Source: Microbacterium foliorum (GTDB taxonomy: Bacteria; Actinomycetota; Actinomycetes; Actinomycetales; Microbacteriaceae). From it: DNA of 64,000 bases. The stretch spans positions 186,001-250,000 of the forward strand of contig NZ_CP031425.1 of assembly GCF_003367705.1 (NCBI RefSeq), in the 5' to 3' direction. Made by a program: the position numbers and the translations under genes. Below the pieces are notes generated by a model. It saw only the letters and a list, made by a program, of their open reading frames with translations. It did not search any database and was not told the DNA's origin. Within the stretch, counting starts at the first letter, position 1. The number at the start of each line of letters is the position of its first letter. Shown in pieces: positions 1 to 8,863 of this stretch.

Positions 1-1584
1 GGATCCGAAGTTCAGGCAGTCGGTGATCGCGGTGGGCACGGCGCCGGTCACGGCGACGTTGCGGTATGCCTCGGCGAGGGCTAGCTGCGCGCCCGCGTAC
101 GGGTCGAGCTGCGAGTAGCGGCCGTTCGCGTCGGTCGAGATCGCGAAGCCCAGGCCCGACTCCTCGTCGACGCGGATCATGCCGGCGTCGTCGGGGAACG
201 CGAGGGCCGTGTTGCCGAGCACGTAGTAGTCGTACTGGTTGGTGATCCAGCGGGTGTCGGCGAGGTTCGGCGAGGCGACGAGGTTCAGGAACTGCTCGCG
301 CAGCACCTCGGGGTCGTTCGAACGGGGGAGGTTCTCGGCGGCATCCGCCTGCAGGGCGTCGATCCACGTCGGGTACGCGACCGGGCGGTCGTAGACGGGG
401 CCGTCGACCGCGACGGTCGACGGGTCGACATCGACGATCCGCTCGCCCTGCCAGTCGATGATGAGGCGGCCGTCGCCGGTGACCTCGCCGAGCACGGAGG
501 TCTCGACCTCCCACTTGTTCACCACGGCGAGGAACGCGTCGAGCTTCTCAGGCGAGACGATCGCCATCATGCGCTCCTGCGACTCCGACATCAGGATCTC
601 TTCGGCCGTCAGCGACGGATCGCGCAGCAGCACGTTGTCGAGCGAGACCTTCATGCCGCTGTTGCCGTTGGCCGCAAGCTCGCTGGTGGCGCACGAGATG
701 CCGGCGGCACCGAGGTCTTGGATGGCCTCGACGAGCTCGTCGCGGTACAGCTCGAGGCAGCACTCGATGAGCACCTTCTCGGCGAACGGGTCGCCGACCT
801 GCACGGCCGGACGCTTGGTGGGGCCGCCGTCGGCGAAAGTGTCGGAGGCCAGGATGCTGGCGCCGCCGATGCCGTCGCCACCCGTACGGGCGCCGAACAG
901 CACGACCTTGTTGCCGACGCCGGTGGCGTTCGCGAGCTTGAGGTCTTCGTGGCGGAGCACGCCGACCGCGAGCGCGTTGACGAGCGGGTTGGCCTGGTAG
1001 ACGGAGTCGAAGACCGTCTCGCCGCCGATGTTCGGCAGACCCAGGCAGTTGCCGTAGAAGCTGATGCCGCTGGTGACGCCGTGCACGACGCGGGCGGTGT
1101 CGGGGTGGTCGATCGCGCCGAAGCGCAGGGCGTCCATGACCGCGACCGGACGGGCACCCATCGAGATGATGTCGCGGACGATGCCGCCGACGCCGGTCGC
1201 CGCGCCCTGGAACGGCTCGATGAAGGAGGGGTGGTTGTGCGACTCGGCCTTGAAGGTGACGGCCCAGCCCTCGCCGACGTCGATGACGCCCGCGTTCTGT
1301 CCCATGCCCACCATGAGGCGTTCCTTCATCTCGTCGGAGACCTTCTGGCCGAAGCGGCGCAGGTAGTTCTTCGACGACTTGTAGGAGCAGTGCTCCGACC
1401 ACATGACCGAGTACATGGCCAGCTCGCCGGAGGTGGGACGACGGCCGAGGATCTCGCGGATCCTCGCGTACTCGTCGTCTTTGAGGCCCAGCGCTGCGTA
1501 GGGCTGCTCCTTCTCGGGAGTAGCGGTCGCGTTCTCGACGGAGTCGGGGACGTGCTTGTGGGCAGGTGCAGGGGCGGTGGTCAC
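1..1584 (-). CDS. purL: Phosphoribosylformylglycinamidine synthase II, 5' part
   Basis: Cytosolic enzyme of purine synthesis that converts FGAR to FGAM with ATP and glutamine-derived ammonia. About 528 codons are visible; the 3' end lies beyond the window edge. The N-terminal part holds the AIRS-like ATPase signature: [12 protein letters not shown], then [13 protein letters not shown], then [12 protein letters not shown]. Later come [10 protein letters not shown] and the start of a second repeat ending in ITDCLNFG. The GTG at 1584 is chosen because a TAGGAG ribosome-binding site lies about 7 bases upstream; an in-frame GTG two codons earlier would sit on top of that site. The length is consistent with the roughly 760-residue actinobacterial PurL. 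It is transcribed alone as far as can be seen. Confidence 0.96.
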   Translation of the reverse strand, partial: MTTAPAPAHKHVPDSVENATATPEKEQPYAALGLKDDEYARIREILGRRPTSGELAMYSVMWSEHCSYKSSKNYLRRFGQKVSDEMKERLMVGMGQNAGVIDVGEGWAVTFKAESHNHPSFIEPFQGAATGVGGIVRDIISMGARPVAVMDALRFGAIDHPDTARVVHGVTSGISFYGNCLGLPNIGGETVFDSVYQANPLVNALAVGVLRHEDLKLANATGVGNKVVLFGARTGGDGIGGASILASDTFADGGPTKRPAVQVGDPFAEKVLIECCLELYRDELVEAIQDLGAAGISCATSELAANGNSGMKVSLDNVLLRDPSLTAEEILMSESQERMMAIVSPEKLDAFLAVVNKWEVETSVLGEVTGDGRLIIDWQGERIVDVDPSTVAVDGPVYDRPVAYPTWIDALQADAAENLPRSNDPEVLREQFLNLVASPNLADTRWITNQYDYYVLGNTALAFPDDAGMIRVDEESGLGFAISTDANGRYSQLDPYAGAQLALAEAYRNVAVTGAVPTAITDCLNFGS

Positions 1585-1719
1585 GCGCACTCCTAGATGA
1601 GGGGCCGGCGGGGCATGGCCAGTCTACCGGGGGATGCCGACACCGACGGTCGGCGGGGATGCGGCGGCGAAGCGGGCCGTGAGCGTGCGGGCGGCGTCCG
1701 CGGGCTGAGCCGGATGCCG

Positions 1720-1803
1720 TTCACGATTCAGCATGTAATGCGGCGGAACGGCTCGAGACTGGGGTGTCGAGGGGGATCGAGCACATCCTTGCTGAATTGT
1801 GAA
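1720..1803. repeat. 84-bp nested inverted repeat upstream of purL
   Basis: Outer arms TTCACGATTCAGCA (1720-1733) and TGCTGAATTGTGAA (1790-1803) match at 13 of 14 positions. An inner hairpin CTCGAGAC-TGGG-GTGTCGAG sits at 1752-1771. It fills the gap between the kinase stop and the purL start, about 130 bases before purL. It could be a terminator for the kinase gene, a purL regulatory site or a small palindromic element. The sequence alone does not decide. Confidence 0.5.
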
Positions 1804-1816
1804 CGCGTGACCCGGG

Positions 1817-3376
1817 TCAGTTCTTGCCGGAGTCGCCGTTCGACTTGTCGGCCTTGTCCGGTTTGCCGCCCTTATCGCCCTTGACGCCCTTGTCGCCCTT
1901 GTCGGTCTTGTCGTTCTTGCCGGAGTTGCCGGAGTTTCCGGGGTTGCCTTCGTTCCCGGGGTTTCCCGAGTCGGCGGGCGTTCCCGCGTCGGTGACCGTC
2001 TCGACCGGTGTGCTCTGCGGCTCGGCCTCGGCGGGTGTCGATGCCGTGCGGATGACGGCCGTCGACGCCACGCGCCCGATGTCGGATGTCGGCGCGGTGA
2101 ACGCCGCGAGCCCGACGACGAGCGCCCCGGCCGCGGCGACACCGGCAGCGCCGGCGATCACGCGGGTGCGGGTGCGGATGCCGGTGCCGGTGCGGGTGCC
2201 GCGCCGCGTGTGGGTGCGAACGGGAGCGTCCGCGCTGTCCGTCGCGGGGAACACGGCCGTGGCACCGGTCCGAGTCGCGCCGATCGCTCCCGTCTCCCGC
2301 GCCGAGCCCACCGCATCCGGCTCATGGGCCGTATCTGCCGCAACTCGCTCGCCGGCTGCGCCGACTGCGTCTGCTGCGCCGACAGCGGCTGCCCCGATCT
2401 TGCCGACTGCGCCGATCTCGCCGGCTCCGCCGACTGCGTCTGTCGCACTGACCTCACCCCGCGCGGGGACCGGCCCGGCGGCCGCGACGATCGACGCGGA
2501 ACCTGCGGCGACGGCGGTCTCGCTTGTGTCGCCGGCGGATCCCCGCACCAGTGCCCGCGTCACGCGAGCGACCTCGGCAGCGTCCGGGCGCTCCTGCGGA
2601 TCGAGCCCCGTCATCCGCGTGATCAGGTCGCGCCAGCCGTCCGGAACCGTCGCCGGGATGATCGGCGGGTGCGCGAGACGGGCGATGGCCGCGGCGCGCC
2701 CCGATGCGAGCGAGGGGTATCCGGCCTCGCCGGTGAGGGCTTCGAGTGCGACCAGGCCGAGCGAGAACACGTCGACCGGGGTGCCGGGCTCCTGATCGCG
2801 GAGCTGCTCCGGGGCCATGTAGGTGAGCGTGCCGAGCACGATTCCGGGCGTGGTGAGCCGGGTGTCGTCGATGGCGCATGCGATGCCGAAGTCGGCGAGC
2901 TTCGCGACCACCGGCCGACCCTCACGGTCGGGGGCGAGCAGCACGTTCGACGGCTTGACGTCGCGGTGGACGATCCCTGCCGCGTGCACGGCGGTCAGCC
3001 CCGTGGCGAGGTCGCGGGTGATCCGTGCGACGTCGGCGGGCGGCATCGGACCTTCGGCCATGCGGTCGGCGAGCGTCGGCCCCTTCACGAACTCCATGAC
3101 CAGGTACTGCGGCCGATTCGGGGTGAGCTGCGCGTCGTACAGCGTGACGAGCGAGGGGTGGCTCAGCGAGGCGAGCAGCGTCTTCTCGGTGTGCGCGCGC
3201 TCGATCGAGGCGACCGGACCCTCGCCTTCGTGGATCATCTTGATCGCCACGGTGCGGCCGAGGTGGGTGTCCTCGGCGCGGTAGACGGTCGCCATCCCGC
3301 CCTGTCCCACACGGTCGTGCAGAATGTAGCGTCCATCGAGCAGTGCCGCCGTCGGCGACATCACTTCCAGCGTCAT
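1817..3376 (-). CDS. Membrane-anchored Ser/Thr protein kinase (PknB-like)
   Basis: Eukaryotic-type kinase, probably sensing envelope state and phosphorylating cytosolic targets. In order: glycine-rich loop GQGGMATVY near residue 25, ATP-binding lysine in VAIK near 46, catalytic loop HRDVKPSN with its aspartate near 139, DFG near 162, and the APE motif in MAPEQL. The kinase domain ends near residue 280. A long Ala/Gly-rich linker follows, then one membrane segment near 405-430 and an extracellular tail. The last 50 residues are a low-complexity run of GNPGN and DKGDK units and hold no PASTA repeats. The ATG at 3376 has AAGGAG six bases upstream; a GTG one codon earlier is too close to it. It is monocistronic. 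Confidence 0.93.
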   Translation of the reverse strand: MTLEVMSPTAALLDGRYILHDRVGQGGMATVYRAEDTHLGRTVAIKMIHEGEGPVASIERAHTEKTLLASLSHPSLVTLYDAQLTPNRPQYLVMEFVKGPTLADRMAEGPMPPADVARITRDLATGLTAVHAAGIVHRDVKPSNVLLAPDREGRPVVAKLADFGIACAIDDTRLTTPGIVLGTLTYMAPEQLRDQEPGTPVDVFSLGLVALEALTGEAGYPSLASGRAAAIARLAHPPIIPATVPDGWRDLITRMTGLDPQERPDAAEVARVTRALVRGSAGDTSETAVAAGSASIVAAAGPVPARGEVSATDAVGGAGEIGAVGKIGAAAVGAADAVGAAGERVAADTAHEPDAVGSARETGAIGATRTGATAVFPATDSADAPVRTHTRRGTRTGTGIRTRTRVIAGAAGVAAAGALVVGLAAFTAPTSDIGRVASTAVIRTASTPAEAEPQSTPVETVTDAGTPADSGNPGNEGNPGNSGNSGKNDKTDKGDKGVKGDKGGKPDKADKSNGDSGKN

Positions 3377-3580
3377 CACGTGCTCCTTGCAGGTGCATCC
3401 GGGTCATGCACCGTGACACGGTATCCACGACGACCGGCGGACGTCACAGGGGTTGACGCGGACGCCGATCGATGAATGCCGTCGCCGGAGCGGCAGACGG
3501 AGAGCGTGCCCGAACGTGTCAAGGGCCTCGGCCCCGGTCGCACTCTGACGTAGAAAAGACGGAGATCGAAAGGTAGGGGC

Positions 3581-3808
3581 ATGGCCGCAGGCGACATCGA
3601 GACTTTCCAGCGTGACGGGATCTGGTTCAACCGGATCGAGGGCGAATCCCGCACGTTGGGTTCCAGCTTCGAGACCGAGGAGGAGGCCGTCCGGGTCGGT
3701 CGGGGCGCCGCCGCCGCGCGTCAGGTGCGGCATGCCGTGCGTTCGGAGGAGGGGCCCTCGAACACCCGCACCCTGTACGACTGGCATCCGCGCGATCTCA
3801 TGAACTGA
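3581..3808 (+). CDS. Small DUF2188-like protein
   Basis: A 75-residue soluble protein. It has the pattern of the DUF2188 family: a short strand with an aromatic residue (DGIWFNRIEGE), then a threonine/glutamate turn leading into an alanine-rich helix (EEEAVRVGRGAAAAR), then a final strand and a TLYDWHPRD ending. The function is unknown. A purine-rich GGAGATCGAAAGGTAGGGGC stretch immediately precedes the ATG and decides the start. It stands alone, divergent from the kinase gene, and shares a 200-bp intergenic region with it. Confidence 0.7.
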   Translation: MAAGDIETFQRDGIWFNRIEGESRTLGSSFETEEEAVRVGRGAAAARQVRHAVRSEEGPSNTRTLYDWHPRDLMN

Positions 3809-3930
3809 GCGGGAGCGACGGGGCGGCGAGGGCCGCGCAGCACGCGCGGAACCGTGTCATGGGCCGACATCGGACTGGCCGCGAGCCCGCAGGCATCCGT
3901 ACCCTGGAGACTCCGCCGTGAAGGAGTTCC

Positions 3931-4011
3931 GTGTCCGAGAGTCGCCGCACCGTCATGAAGACTCGTCGACCGCAGCGCGCGTGTGCGCCGCGATGTCGAG
4001 TCGAGGGCTGA
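3931..4011 (+). CDS. Candidate Cys/Arg-rich leader peptide
   Basis: A 26-codon reading frame starting GTG after a clear AAGGAG, and ending 12 bases before the PatB-type lyase ATG. The peptide contains RRTVMKTRRPQRACAPRCRV, arginine-rich with two cysteine codons in the second half. Actinobacteria are known to control sulfur-amino-acid genes with short upstream peptides rich in Arg and Cys. The position before a cysteine/cystathionine lyase fits that idea. The sequence does not match the best-known leader consensus closely, so this is only a candidate. Confidence 0.25.
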   Translation: MSESRRTVMKTRRPQRACAPRCRVEG

Positions 4012-4023
4012 ACGCCGAGCACC

Positions 4024-5220
4024 ATGAGCGACTCCGTGACCACCGACCCGCATCCGTTCGACGGCCGCACGAGGTTCGATCTCGATCGACCTGAGAGCCG
4101 TAAGTGGAGTCTGCATCCCGGCCACATCGGCGCGTGGGTCGCGGAGATGGATTTCGGCGTCGCGCCCGCGATCGCGGAGTCGCTGCACCGGGCGATCGAC
4201 GAGGAGAACCTCGGGTATCTCTCGCCGCCGCTGGCCGCCAGGCTCGGCGAGGCGACGGCGGGATGGATGCACGACGAGTACGGCTGGAACATCGACCCCG
4301 ACCGCGTGCATCCGGTCTCCGACGTCATGGCGGCACTGCGCGTCGCCGTCGAGGAGTATGCGCCTGCCGGATCCGCGGTGATCGTGCCGACTCCGGCATA
4401 TATGCCGTTTCTGACATATCTGCCGTCGATCGGGCATCCGGTGATCGAAGTGCCCGGGATCCAGACGGTCGACGCGCAGGGACGGGTGCGCTGGCACCAT
4501 GATCTGCAGCGCATCGACGAGGCTTTCGCGGCCGGCGCCCGCACGCTCGTGCTCTGCAATCCGCACAATCCCACCGGGACCGTGGTCGAGCGCACCGAGC
4601 TCGAGTCGCTCGCCGAGATCGTCGAGCGGCACGGTGGCCGCGTGTTCGCCGACGAGATCCATGCGCCGCTGCGCTTCGACGGACGCCCCTTCATCCCCTA
4701 TGCCTCGCTGTCGGACTCGACGGCGGCGCACACGATCACCGGAACGAGCGCATCGAAGGCCTGGAACCTCCCCGGGCTCAAGACCGCGCAGCTGATCACC
4801 TCGAACGACGCCGACCAGCAGCTGTACACGAGGTTCGGGTTCTCGGTGCAGCACGGCGCCGCGACGCTCGGAGTGGTGGCCTCGACTGCTGCCTACCGCG
4901 AGGGCAGGCTGTGGCTCGACGGGGTGCTCGAGTATCTCTCGCAGTCGCGTCGTGAGCTCGGGTCGCTCGTCGCCGAGCAGCTGCCCGGGGCGGTGTACCG
5001 CGAACCGGAGGCGACCTACATCGGCTGGATCGACACACGCGCGCTCGAGATCGACGGCTCGCCCGCCGCGTTCTTCCGCGACCAGGCGGGCGTCGTGCTG
5101 ACCGACGGCCGCCTGCTCGGTCGGGGATACGAGGACCACGTCCGCGTGGTGTTCGCCACCCCTCGGCCGATCCTTCGCGAGGCCATCGCCGCGATGGGGG
5201 ATGCGGTGCGCGACCGCTGA
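4024..5220 (+). CDS. PatB/MalY-type PLP-dependent C-S beta-lyase, copy 1
   Basis: Fold-type I PLP enzyme of 398 residues, likely cleaving cystathionine or cysteine-S-conjugates to a thiol, pyruvate and ammonia in the cytosol. Visible marks are the N-terminal VAEMDFGVAPAI motif of the MalY/PatB group, PTPAYMPF, the PLP-contacting NPHNPTG, ADEIHAPL with the cofactor aspartate, and SASKAWNLPGLK with the Schiff-base lysine. The nearby second lyase (5891-7069) shares all these motifs and is clearly a paralogue. The ATG has little Shine-Dalgarno; a candidate leader peptide ends 12 bases upstream. Related aminotransferase activity cannot be excluded. Confidence 0.88.
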   Translation: MSDSVTTDPHPFDGRTRFDLDRPESRKWSLHPGHIGAWVAEMDFGVAPAIAESLHRAIDEENLGYLSPPLAARLGEATAGWMHDEYGWNIDPDRVHPVSDVMAALRVAVEEYAPAGSAVIVPTPAYMPFLTYLPSIGHPVIEVPGIQTVDAQGRVRWHHDLQRIDEAFAAGARTLVLCNPHNPTGTVVERTELESLAEIVERHGGRVFADEIHAPLRFDGRPFIPYASLSDSTAAHTITGTSASKAWNLPGLKTAQLITSNDADQQLYTRFGFSVQHGAATLGVVASTAAYREGRLWLDGVLEYLSQSRRELGSLVAEQLPGAVYREPEATYIGWIDTRALEIDGSPAAFFRDQAGVVLTDGRLLGRGYEDHVRVVFATPRPILREAIAAMGDAVRDR

Positions 5221-5294
5221 ACCGGCTGGTGCGGCGGGGCGGGCGGGCGCCGCGGGCGGGCGCGGCGCGGTGGTCGGGCGGGCGGGCGCGGTGC

Positions 5295-5854
5295 GGGGTC
5301 GATTTCGCATCCGGGAGCGCTGTTTCGGGTGCGGAACTGACCCCGTCCGAATCGGTGGGCGGGCGCGGTGCGGCGGTGGGGTGGGCGGGGCGCGGTGCAG
5401 GGTCGATTTCGCATCCGGGAGGCCTGTTTCGGGTGCGGAACTGGCCCCGCTCGAAGCCAGCGGCCGGGCGGGTGCGGTGCGGGGTCGATTTCGCATCGGG
5501 GAGCGCTGATTCCGGTGCAGAACTGACCCCGCTCAAATCGGCGCGCGGGCGGAAAGGGCGGGCAGGCGCGGTGCGGGGTCGATTTCGCATCCCAGAAGGT
5601 CGGTTCCGGTGCGGAACTGACCCCGCCCGAATCGATGGGCGCGCGCGGTGCGGCGGGCGGGCGCGACGCGGTGCGGGGTCGCGGCGGGCGTGGCGCGGTG
5701 CGGGGTCGATTTCGCATCGGGGAGGCCTGATTCCGGTGCAGAACTGACCCCGCCCGAATCGGTGCGCGGGCGCGGTGCGGCGGGCAGGCGAGCGGGCGCG
5801 GTGCGGGGTCGATTTCGCAGCCGGGACGCCTGTTTCGGGTGCGGAACTGGCCCC
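5295..5854. repeat. Six 50-bp hairpin repeats between convergent lyase genes
   Basis: Copies lie at 5295-5344, 5399-5448, 5481-5530, 5575-5624, 5702-5751 and 5805-5854, with a fragment near 5671-5680. Each begins GGGGTCGATTTCGCATC and ends GTGCGGAACTGACCCC or a close variant. The two ends are complementary at about 14 of 18 positions, so each unit can form a hairpin. Spacers of 32-77 bp are made of GGGCGCGGTGCGG-like low-complexity sequence and are not unique. The block fills the whole gap from 5221 to 5890 between two genes that converge on it. No real gene is seen here; the open frames are repeat translations. Confidence 0.9.
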
Positions 5855-5890
5855 GCCCGAATCTGGCGCGGCGCTGGCGCGGCGCGGCGG

Positions 5891-7069
5891 CTAGGCGGAG
5901 ACCGAGGCCCGCCCGGCCAGCGCCGCGGCGATGCGCTCGACGGCCTCGACCAGCAGGGGCCGGGGCAGCGCGAACACGAACCGCGTGTAGCCGATGGCCG
6001 CCTCGCCGCAGGCGGCTCCGTCGGTCATCGCGACGCCCGCATGCTCCCGGAACCATTCGGCGAGGTCGCCGGTCAGCCCGGTCTCGCGGAAGTCCAGCAG
6101 GGCGATGTAGCTGCCCTCGGGCACGATCATCCGCACGCCGGGGAGCTTCTCGTCGACGAGCTGCGCCAGCATCCGCCGGTTGCCGTCGAGGTAATCCACG
6201 ACCTCGTCGAGCCACGGGGCGCCTGCTGTATACGCCGCGATGTTCGCCACCACGCCGAGCGTCGAGGTGCCGTGCCCGGGCCAGAATCCGAGGCGCTCCC
6301 AGAGCTCGGCGTCGGCGTCGTTCGAGATGATCACCTGGGCGCACTTGAGGCCGGCGAGGTTCCACGCCTTCGAGGCAGATGTCGCGGTGAAGGTGTGGGC
6401 GGCCGCGGCATCCGACACCGAGGCGTAGGGGATGTGCTGCGCCGGGGCGTAGACGATGGGGGCGTGGATCTCGTCGGCGAACACGCGTCCGCCGGCCGCC
6501 GACACCGTCTCGGCGATGGCGAGCAGCTCGTCGCGGGTCGCGACAGTGCCGAGGGGGTTGTGCGGGTTGCAGAGCACCAGCATCTCGCCGCCGTCGCGGA
6601 ACGCCTGGGCGACGGCATCCAGGTCCATGACCCAGCGTCCGTCGACCTCGATGCTCGGCACCTCGATCACCCGGCGATCGTGCATGGGCGGCACGAAGAG
6701 GAACGGCATGTAGGCGGGCGTCGGCACGATGACGGCCGACCCCGGAGAGGTGAAGTTCTCGATCGCCAGCTCGAACGCGGCGATCACGTCGGGCACGTGG
6801 TGCACCCGGTCGGCGGGGATCTCCCACCCGTACGAGTCGGCGTACCAGCGTGCGGTCGCGGCGGAGAGATCCTGCGCGAGCGTCGCGGGGAGGTAGCCGG
6901 TGACGCCCAGGTCGAGAGCATCCTTCACCGCGGTGGTGATGGCGGGGGCGAGTCCGAAGTCCATCTCGGCGACGAACGCGCCGATCATGTCGGGAAAGGT
7001 CGTCCACTTCAGGCTGCCCGCGCTGCGCAGGTCGTCGCGAGTGATCCGGTCGAACGCGGGGGAGGTCAT
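5891..7069 (-). CDS. PatB/MalY-type PLP-dependent C-S beta-lyase, copy 2
   Basis: A 392-residue paralogue of the gene at 4024, facing it. It carries FVAEMDFGLAPAI near residue 32, PTPAYMPFLF, NPHNPLGTVA, FADEIHAPIV and SASKAWNLAGLK with the PLP lysine. Expected role is cleavage of cystathionine or related thioethers in sulfur amino acid metabolism. The ATG at 7069 has GAAAGGA six bases upstream. The two copies differ at many positions, so the duplication is not recent. The 50-bp repeats lie downstream of both genes and might serve as shared terminators. Confidence 0.88.
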   Translation of the reverse strand: MTSPAFDRITRDDLRSAGSLKWTTFPDMIGAFVAEMDFGLAPAITTAVKDALDLGVTGYLPATLAQDLSAATARWYADSYGWEIPADRVHHVPDVIAAFELAIENFTSPGSAVIVPTPAYMPFLFVPPMHDRRVIEVPSIEVDGRWVMDLDAVAQAFRDGGEMLVLCNPHNPLGTVATRDELLAIAETVSAAGGRVFADEIHAPIVYAPAQHIPYASVSDAAAAHTFTATSASKAWNLAGLKCAQVIISNDADAELWERLGFWPGHGTSTLGVVANIAAYTAGAPWLDEVVDYLDGNRRMLAQLVDEKLPGVRMIVPEGSYIALLDFRETGLTGDLAEWFREHAGVAMTDGAACGEAAIGYTRFVFALPRPLLVEAVERIAAALAGRASVSA

Positions 7070-7225
7070 GGTCCAATCCTTTCACCCGGCGGCGACACCG
7101 GGCCCGGGTCGGCGACAGGCGCGGCATCTGCCCGCGGGTCGCCGTTGAGCGTCATAGCCTCGCGTGCCAGGATTGCCCCGACCCGGCTCGCGGTACCGCG
7201 AGTCGGCGGCGACGAAGGGAACCTC

Positions 7226-8281
7226 ATGCAGCTCGCGATGATCGGACTCGGCCGGATGGGCGCCAACATCGTGCGCCGACTCATGCGCGACGGCCACGAC
7301 TGCGTGGTCTACGACGTGAATGCGGATGCCGTGCAGGCCCTCGTCGCAGAGGGAGCGACGGGCGCCGACAGCATGGCCGACCTGGCGTCGAAGCTTGAAG
7401 CCCCCAGGGCCATCTGGATGATGGTGCCCGCCTCGCTCACCGGCAAGGTCGCCGACGAGGTCGCGGCCGTGCTCGATGAGGGCGACATCCTCATCGACGG
7501 CGGCAACTCGAACTACCGCGACGACGTGCGGCGTGCGAAGACGTTCCGCGAGCGCGGCATCCACTACGTCGACGTCGGCACCAGCGGCGGGGTCTTCGGC
7601 CTCGACCGCGGATACTGCCTCATGGTCGGCGGGCCCGACGAAGCCGTGCAGCGCATCGAGCCGGTGCTGCGTACGATCGCCCCGGGTGTCGGCGAGATCG
7701 AGCGCACGCCCGGTCGCACCGGCGACCTCACCCCCGAGGAGCAGGGCTATCTGCACTGCGGTCCGTCGGGTGCGGGGCACTTCGTGAAGATGGTGCACAA
7801 CGGCATTGAGTACGGCATCATGGCGTCGATCGCCGAGGGCCTCAACCTGCTGCACAACGCGGATGCCGGGGTGCGCGAGGCCGAGCACTCCGCCGAGATC
7901 GCCCCGCTCGAGGAGCCCGAGTTCTACCAGTTCCCCATCGACACGTCGAAGGTCGCCGAGCTGTGGCGCCGCGGATCCGTGATCTCGTCGTGGCTGCTCG
8001 ACCTGACCGCGGCTGCGCTCGCCGAGAACCCGCAGCTCGACGGACTCGCCGGCCGGGTGTCGGACTCGGGCGAGGGGCGCTGGACCGTCAAGGCCGCCGT
8101 CGACGTGGGAGTTCCCGTGCCGGTGCTCGCCGCTTCGCTGTTCGAGCGCTTCGCGTCGCGCGGCGAAGACCACTTCGCGAACCAGGTGCTGTCGGCGATG
8201 CGTCTGCAGTTCGGCGGACACCAGGAGCTGCCCGCCGGCGACGTGCTCGAGGCCGGTGCGCGCAAGGCGGAGTCCGACTGA
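7226..8281 (+). CDS. gnd: 6-phosphogluconate dehydrogenase, decarboxylating (short form)
   Basis: Oxidises 6-phosphogluconate to ribulose-5-phosphate with release of CO2 in the pentose phosphate pathway. The 351 residues begin with a Rossmann motif GLGRMGANIVRRL; then come DGGNSNYRDD, GTSGGVFGLDRGYCLM, and the substrate-binding helix GPSGAGHFVKMVHNGIEYG with the catalytic lysine. The length is that of the short YqeC/GndA-like class, often NAD-linked, rather than the 470-residue classical enzyme. The ATG is preceded by GAAGGGAAC. The stop codon is directly followed by the 3'-end repeat family. Confidence 0.92.
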   Translation: MQLAMIGLGRMGANIVRRLMRDGHDCVVYDVNADAVQALVAEGATGADSMADLASKLEAPRAIWMMVPASLTGKVADEVAAVLDEGDILIDGGNSNYRDDVRRAKTFRERGIHYVDVGTSGGVFGLDRGYCLMVGGPDEAVQRIEPVLRTIAPGVGEIERTPGRTGDLTPEEQGYLHCGPSGAGHFVKMVHNGIEYGIMASIAEGLNLLHNADAGVREAEHSAEIAPLEEPEFYQFPIDTSKVAELWRRGSVISSWLLDLTAAALAENPQLDGLAGRVSDSGEGRWTVKAAVDVGVPVPVLAASLFERFASRGEDHFANQVLSAMRLQFGGHQELPAGDVLEAGARKAESD

Positions 8282-8289
8282 GGCGTCCC

Positions 8290-8392
8290 GCCCCCGCCCG
8301 TTGAGCGAGGCGCCCACCACCCGCCCGTTGAGCGAGGCCCGCACCCCCGCCCGTTGAGCGAGCGGAGCGAGACGAAACGCGCCCGCATCCGC
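8290..8392. repeat. 3'-end dispersed repeat, one full and two partial copies
   Basis: Two short copies reading CCGCCCGTTGAGCGAGG are followed by a full copy at 8349-8384 that contains the core GAGCGGAGCGAGACGAAACG. The same family occurs at 10795-10930, 43046-43215 and 44684-44830. Here it starts about 10 bases after the gnd stop. The recurrent placement just after stop codons suggests a transcript-end or stability element. Confidence 0.85.
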
Positions 8393-8440
8393 ATCCCTGA
8401 CGCATGTCCGCACCCGCCCTGCGAGCGCTATGGTGCAGGC

Positions 8441-8773
8441 ATGGACGGCACACCGGATGCTGCGCGCGAGCGCACCGCGCAGGCTCGCACCGAGACGCAG
8501 GACGCACCCGCCCCGCCCCCGCTGAGGCGCAGGACGGTTCGCCGGCTGTCGTGGACGCTCGCCTGGAGCATCCCTCTGATCGCCCTGATCGTCGGCATCG
8601 CGCTGACGGTCACGGGGTCGATCGAGCAGCTGGAGCCGATGGGCGAGGGCAGCTACGAGGTCACGCTGTTCGCAGTCTGGCCCGCGGGTGTCGCGTTCCT
8701 CGCTTCGGGAGTGCTGGGGCTCACAGCCGCCGCCATCGCCACGGCGTTGGTGACCACGGAACCCTCGCGCTGA
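8441..8773 (+). CDS. Small two-segment membrane protein, unknown
   Basis: A 110-residue protein with a charged, proline-rich N-terminus of about 35 residues. Two hydrophobic segments follow: LSWTLAWSIPLIALIVGIAL near 38-57 and an alanine/leucine-rich one near 80-103. Both ends are predicted inside. No family is recognised. The ATG at 8441 is chosen over earlier in-frame starts, because those would translate the dispersed repeat. It ends about 90 bases before the TetR gene. Confidence 0.6.
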   Translation: MDGTPDAARERTAQARTETQDAPAPPPLRRRTVRRLSWTLAWSIPLIALIVGIALTVTGSIEQLEPMGEGSYEVTLFAVWPAGVAFLASGVLGLTAAAIATALVTTEPSR

Positions 8774-8829
8774 CGAGTGGTCTGACGCGCCGCTGGTTGT
8801 TGCCGGCCATGAGGTTGTCGACACCGGCT

Positions 8830-8861
8830 AAGAAGTGTACCTGCAGGTAGGTACACTTCTT
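8830..8861. promoter_or_regulatory. Operator palindrome of the TetR/MFS pair
   Basis: AAGAAGTGTACCT (8830-8842) and AGGTACACTTCTT (8849-8861) are perfect 13-base inverted arms separated by six bases. The site ends three bases before the tetR ATG, so it covers the likely transcription start, and no separate ribosome-binding site is present. This is typical of an autoregulatory TetR operator; the message may be leaderless. Confidence 0.85.
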
Positions 8862-8863
8862 TC

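Noticed and set aside
2210..3475. 421-residue frame opposite the kinase gene
   Set aside because: Antisense shadow of a gene with clear kinase motifs; arginine/aspartate-rich composition typical of GC-rich shadows.
5201..5747. Open frames translating as repeated VDFASG or FRTRNR units between the two lyases
   Set aside because: They are read-through of the 50-bp hairpin repeats on both strands; no ribosome-binding site and no family match.
5295..5854. CRISPR array
   Set aside because: Units are 50 bp and self-complementary, differ from copy to copy, and the spacers are short low-complexity GC-rich sequence of 32-77 bp, not unique; no cas genes are present.
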